Positions 5,471 to 7,402 of a stretch of 7,402 bases of DNA are shown here, piece after piece; position 1 is the first letter of the stretch; every line of letters starts with the position of its first letter. The position numbers and the translations under genes were made by a program. The notes below the pieces were generated by a model. That model was not told the origin of the DNA, made no database searches, and saw only the letters and a program-made list of their open reading frames with translations. Source of the DNA: Propionibacteriales bacterium (lineage in GTDB: Bacteria > Actinomycetota > Actinomycetes > Propionibacteriales > Propionibacteriaceae); assembly GCA_030453285.1 (NCBI GenBank), contig JAKDKP010000097.1:1-7402 (forward strand), read 5' to 3'.

Positions 5471-6622
5471 ATGGCGGAGATGGAGCTGGGTTGGCCCCAT
5501 GGTGGCAACTTTTCCACCTCACTCGGATGGCCGCATGTTTCACGTGAAACGCCCGCCCGCCCGCTCGGTGATGGACGTACGGAAGAGGACATGGGCAAGA
5601 AGAAGCATAAGAAGAGGGATGGGTCGCGTCGCGAGGAGACTGTGGACAACGTTGTGGATGGATCCATGGCCAACGCGCCTGTACCAGAGGGCACCGAGTG
5701 GGGCCCGGCCGATGTAGCCCCAGTTCCCGCCATTCTGGCCGATGTTCCACGTGAAACATCTACCGCGTCGTTGCTCGATGACTCCGTGACGCCTGTGGAT
5801 GACGGGGAACCTGTTTCACGTGAAACACTCCCCCGCCCGTCCGTGGCCCGAGTCATTGTGGTGGCCAACCAGAAGGGTGGAGTTGGCAAGACCACCACTG
5901 CGGTGAACCTGGCTGCTGCACTCGCTCTGGGCGGTCTGCGGATCTTGGTCGTCGACATGGATCCACAGGGGAATGCCTCGACCGCACTCGGGGTCGAGCA
6001 CGGTGATGGTGTCGCCGGAACGTACGAGGTGTTGATCGACGGCGAGGCCATTGACGACCTGGCGCACCCCTCCACCGAAGCGGGCGACCTGCGAGTGCTG
6101 CCGGCCACGGTGAACCTTGCGGGCGCGGAAATCGAACTCGTCTCGATGGTGGCGAGAGAGAACCGCCTGGCCAAGGCGCTGGCAAAGTACCTGGCGACGA
6201 ACCAGGCGGACTACGTCATCCTCGACTGTCCGCCATCCCTGGGCCTGTTGACCCTGAACGCCCTGGTCGCCGCAACCGAGATCCTGATCCCGATTCAGTG
6301 CGAGTACTACGCGCTCGAGGGCGTGTCCCAATTGATGAACACCATCAACCTGGTCAAGGGGGAGCTGAATGACGAGCTCGTTCTGGGCACCGTCATGCTG
6401 ACCATGTTTGACGCCCGCACCCGGTTGGCCGCTCAGGTGGCCGACGAAGTCCGGACCCACTTCGGTCCGGAGACCCTGCGTACGGTCATCCCCCGATCGG
6501 TACGCATCTCCGAGGCACCCAGTTACGGCCAGACCGTTTTGAGTCATCATCCCGAGTCGGTCGGCGCCCAGTGCTACCTGGATGCCGCCCGCGAGATCGC
6601 AGAACGAGGAGTTCACCAGTGA
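5471..6622 (+). CDS. parA: Chromosome partitioning ATPase ParA (Soj)
   Basis: ParA is a Walker-type ATPase that binds the nucleoid as an ATP dimer and drives ParB-parS complexes (newly replicated origins) toward the poles; in Actinomycetota it also works with polar growth proteins. The predicted protein is 383 residues. The ATPase core starts near 127: deviant Walker [10 protein letters not shown] at 135-143 (signature Lys135 and Lys140), DMDPQGNAS at 162-170, [11 protein letters not shown] at 248-258, and the C-terminal [12 protein letters not shown] at 343-354. The first ~125 residues are a low-complexity extension with a basic patch [13 protein letters not shown] (42-54). Three parS sites are translated in it as HVSRET (22-27), DVPRET (91-96) and PVSRET (114-119). 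The start at ATG 5471 rests on GAGGA at 5 nt; ATG 5591 (residue 41) is a credible alternative. The stop overlaps the parB GTG by 4 nt. Confidence 0.95.
   Translation: MAEMELGWPHGGNFSTSLGWPHVSRETPARPLGDGRTEEDMGKKKHKKRDGSRREETVDNVVDGSMANAPVPEGTEWGPADVAPVPAILADVPRETSTASLLDDSVTPVDDGEPVSRETLPRPSVARVIVVANQKGGVGKTTTAVNLAAALALGGLRILVVDMDPQGNASTALGVEHGDGVAGTYEVLIDGEAIDDLAHPSTEAGDLRVLPATVNLAGAEIELVSMVARENRLAKALAKYLATNQADYVILDCPPSLGLLTLNALVAATEILIPIQCEYYALEGVSQLMNTINLVKGELNDELVLGTVMLTMFDARTRLAAQVADEVRTHFGPETLRTVIPRSVRISEAPSYGQTVLSHHPESVGAQCYLDAAREIAERGVHQ
5536..5551. promoter_or_regulatory. parS: parS site 1 (15/16)
   Basis: TGTTTCACGTGAAACG differs from the 16-bp palindromic ParB-binding consensus only in the last base. 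It lies inside the parA frame, reading -VSRET-, if ATG 5471 is used, or in the leader if ATG 5591 is used. Confidence 0.93.
5743..5758. promoter_or_regulatory. parS: parS site 2 (15/16)
   Basis: TGTTCCACGTGAAACA fits the TGTTNCACGTGAAACA consensus known from Bacillus. It is within the parA coding frame, where it reads -VPRET-, 207 bp after site 1. Confidence 0.95.
5812..5827. promoter_or_regulatory. parS: parS site 3 (16/16)
   Basis: TGTTTCACGTGAAACA is a perfect palindromic parS. It is within the parA coding frame, reading -VSRET-, 69 bp after site 2 and just before the ATPase core begins. Confidence 0.97.
6606..6611 (+). promoter_or_regulatory. Ribosome binding site for parB
   Basis: GAGGAG inside the end of parA is 7 nt before the GTG at 6619, confirming the overlapping parB start. 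Confidence 0.75.
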
Positions 6623-7402
6623 GCGGCAACAAGCGCGGGGCGGACAAGCGCCCGTCGGGGCTGGGCAAAGGGCTCGGCCAACTGATTCAGCGGACCGACT
6701 TCGAGCGACCAGCCTCCACCCGACAGAGCAGCCACATCGTCGACCACGTGACGGGGTCGCCCGCGTCGGCGGCGCGATCGGACGCGCCCGAGGGGTCCTA
6801 CTTCGCCGAGGTTCCGCTGAGCAGTATCGTGCCGAATCCTCATCAGCCACGGACGGTCTTCGACGAGGACGCCCTGGCCGAGTTGACTGAGTCCATCCGT
6901 GAGGTCGGCCTTTTGCAACCCATCGTGGTGCGGCCGGTTGGCGCGGAGCAGTACGAGCTCGTGATGGGTGAGCGGCGCTGGCGGGCGGCCACCGAGAGCG
7001 GTCTGGATCGTATCCCCGCGATCGTACGAGAGACCAAGGACCACGACCTCTTGCGGGACGCTTTGCTGGAGAATCTCCATCGAGCGCAGCTAAATCCCTT
7101 GGAAGAGGCCGCCGCATACGCTCAAATGCTGGAAGATTTCTCGTGTACGCAGGAGGAGCTGGCTACGCGGATCAAGCGGTCCCGCCCCCAGATCTCCAAC
7201 ACCATCCGGCTGCTGAAGCTCCCCCCGACGGTGCAGCGGCGGGTGGCTGCAGGGGTGCTCAGCTCCGGCCATGCCCGCGCCTTGTTGGCGGTGACCGATC
7301 CCCTGGGGCAGGAACGGCTGGCACAACGCGTGGTGGCCGAGAACCTGTCGGTCCGCGCGCTGGAGGAGCTGGTAACCCTCGGAGACACCGGGCGGGACCA
7401 CA
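6619..7402 (+). CDS. parB: Chromosome partitioning protein ParB (Spo0J), 3' end outside window
   Basis: ParB is a CTP-dependent DNA clamp that loads at parS, spreads along nearby DNA and stimulates ParA ATPase and SMC loading. 261 codons are visible and open to the window end, so the C-terminal dimerisation domain is missing. In order: a basic N-terminus with [11 protein letters not shown] at 13-23, the ParA-contacting segment; a variable linker to about 54; the N-terminal domain beginning near [18 protein letters not shown]; the CTP-binding box GERRWRAA at 117-124; [14 protein letters not shown] at 151-164; and a helix-turn-helix at 177-202 ([18 protein letters not shown]...) that reads parS. 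The GTG at 6619 is preceded by GAGGAG at 7 nt and overlaps the parA stop (GTGA), so translation is coupled. Its parS targets lie 0.8-1.1 kb upstream in parA. Confidence 0.96.
   Translation, partial: MSGNKRGADKRPSGLGKGLGQLIQRTDFERPASTRQSSHIVDHVTGSPASAARSDAPEGSYFAEVPLSSIVPNPHQPRTVFDEDALAELTESIREVGLLQPIVVRPVGAEQYELVMGERRWRAATESGLDRIPAIVRETKDHDLLRDALLENLHRAQLNPLEEAAAYAQMLEDFSCTQEELATRIKRSRPQISNTIRLLKLPPTVQRRVAAGVLSSGHARALLAVTDPLGQERLAQRVVAENLSVRALEELVTLGDTGRDH

Noticed and set aside
5816..7117. A 433-codon minus-strand open frame across parA and parB
   Set aside because: It is the shadow of two well-supported genes, has low-complexity Arg/Pro/Gln-rich sequence and no recognisable motif.
1..7402. 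CRISPR arrays, tRNA or rRNA genes, riboswitches
   Set aside because: No regularly spaced repeats, cloverleaf or rRNA-like stretches were recognised on either strand.

Overview
This is a chromosome-origin-proximal window from a high-GC Gram-positive bacterium (Actinomycetota). The gene order is dnaA (leftward) | rpmH-rnpA-yidD-yidC-jag-rsmG (rightward) | a transporter (leftward) | parA-parB (rightward), which is the classic origin neighbourhood. The high GC, the TTGTCCACA-type DnaA boxes and the L34, RnpA, YidC and Jag sequences all fit Actinomycetota. A Propionibacteriales-like member is my guess from memory of similar proteins, not a demonstrated assignment.

Positions 1-84 hold the first 28 codons of dnaA on the minus strand. 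Positions 85-568 are the divergent dnaA/rpmH control region, with several DnaA boxes and a good vegetative promoter for rpmH. Positions 569-3744 are a compact six-gene operon for ribosomal protein L34, RNase P protein, the membrane insertion factors YidD and YidC, the RNA-binding protein Jag/KhpB and the 16S rRNA methyltransferase RsmG. Most junctions overlap or are only a few bases apart. The exception is a 78-bp yidC-jag gap with two small perfect hairpins.

Positions 3745-3862 form a convergent junction with two perfect inverted repeats that probably stop transcription from both sides. A metabolite:H+ symporter-type MFS gene (5260-3863, minus) lies between rsmG and parA, which in many Actinomycetota are neighbours. 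It is oriented toward the origin and looks like the accessory gene of the window. Its upstream region (5261-5470) carries an operator-like inverted repeat.

parA (5471-6622) and parB (from 6619, cut by the window end) form the chromosome segregation pair. Three parS sites lie inside the 5' part of the parA reading frame, all in the same frame, so each is translated as Val-Ser/Pro-Arg-Glu-Thr within a long N-terminal extension of ParA.

I see no undescribed defence or mobile system here. The observations most worth checking are the parS sites embedded in coding sequence, a hand-counted excess of the palindrome CGTACG (15 copies), the DnaA-box cluster outside the usual dnaA-dnaN origin, the long inverted repeat after rsmG, and an acidic GxxG loop in the KH domain of Jag.
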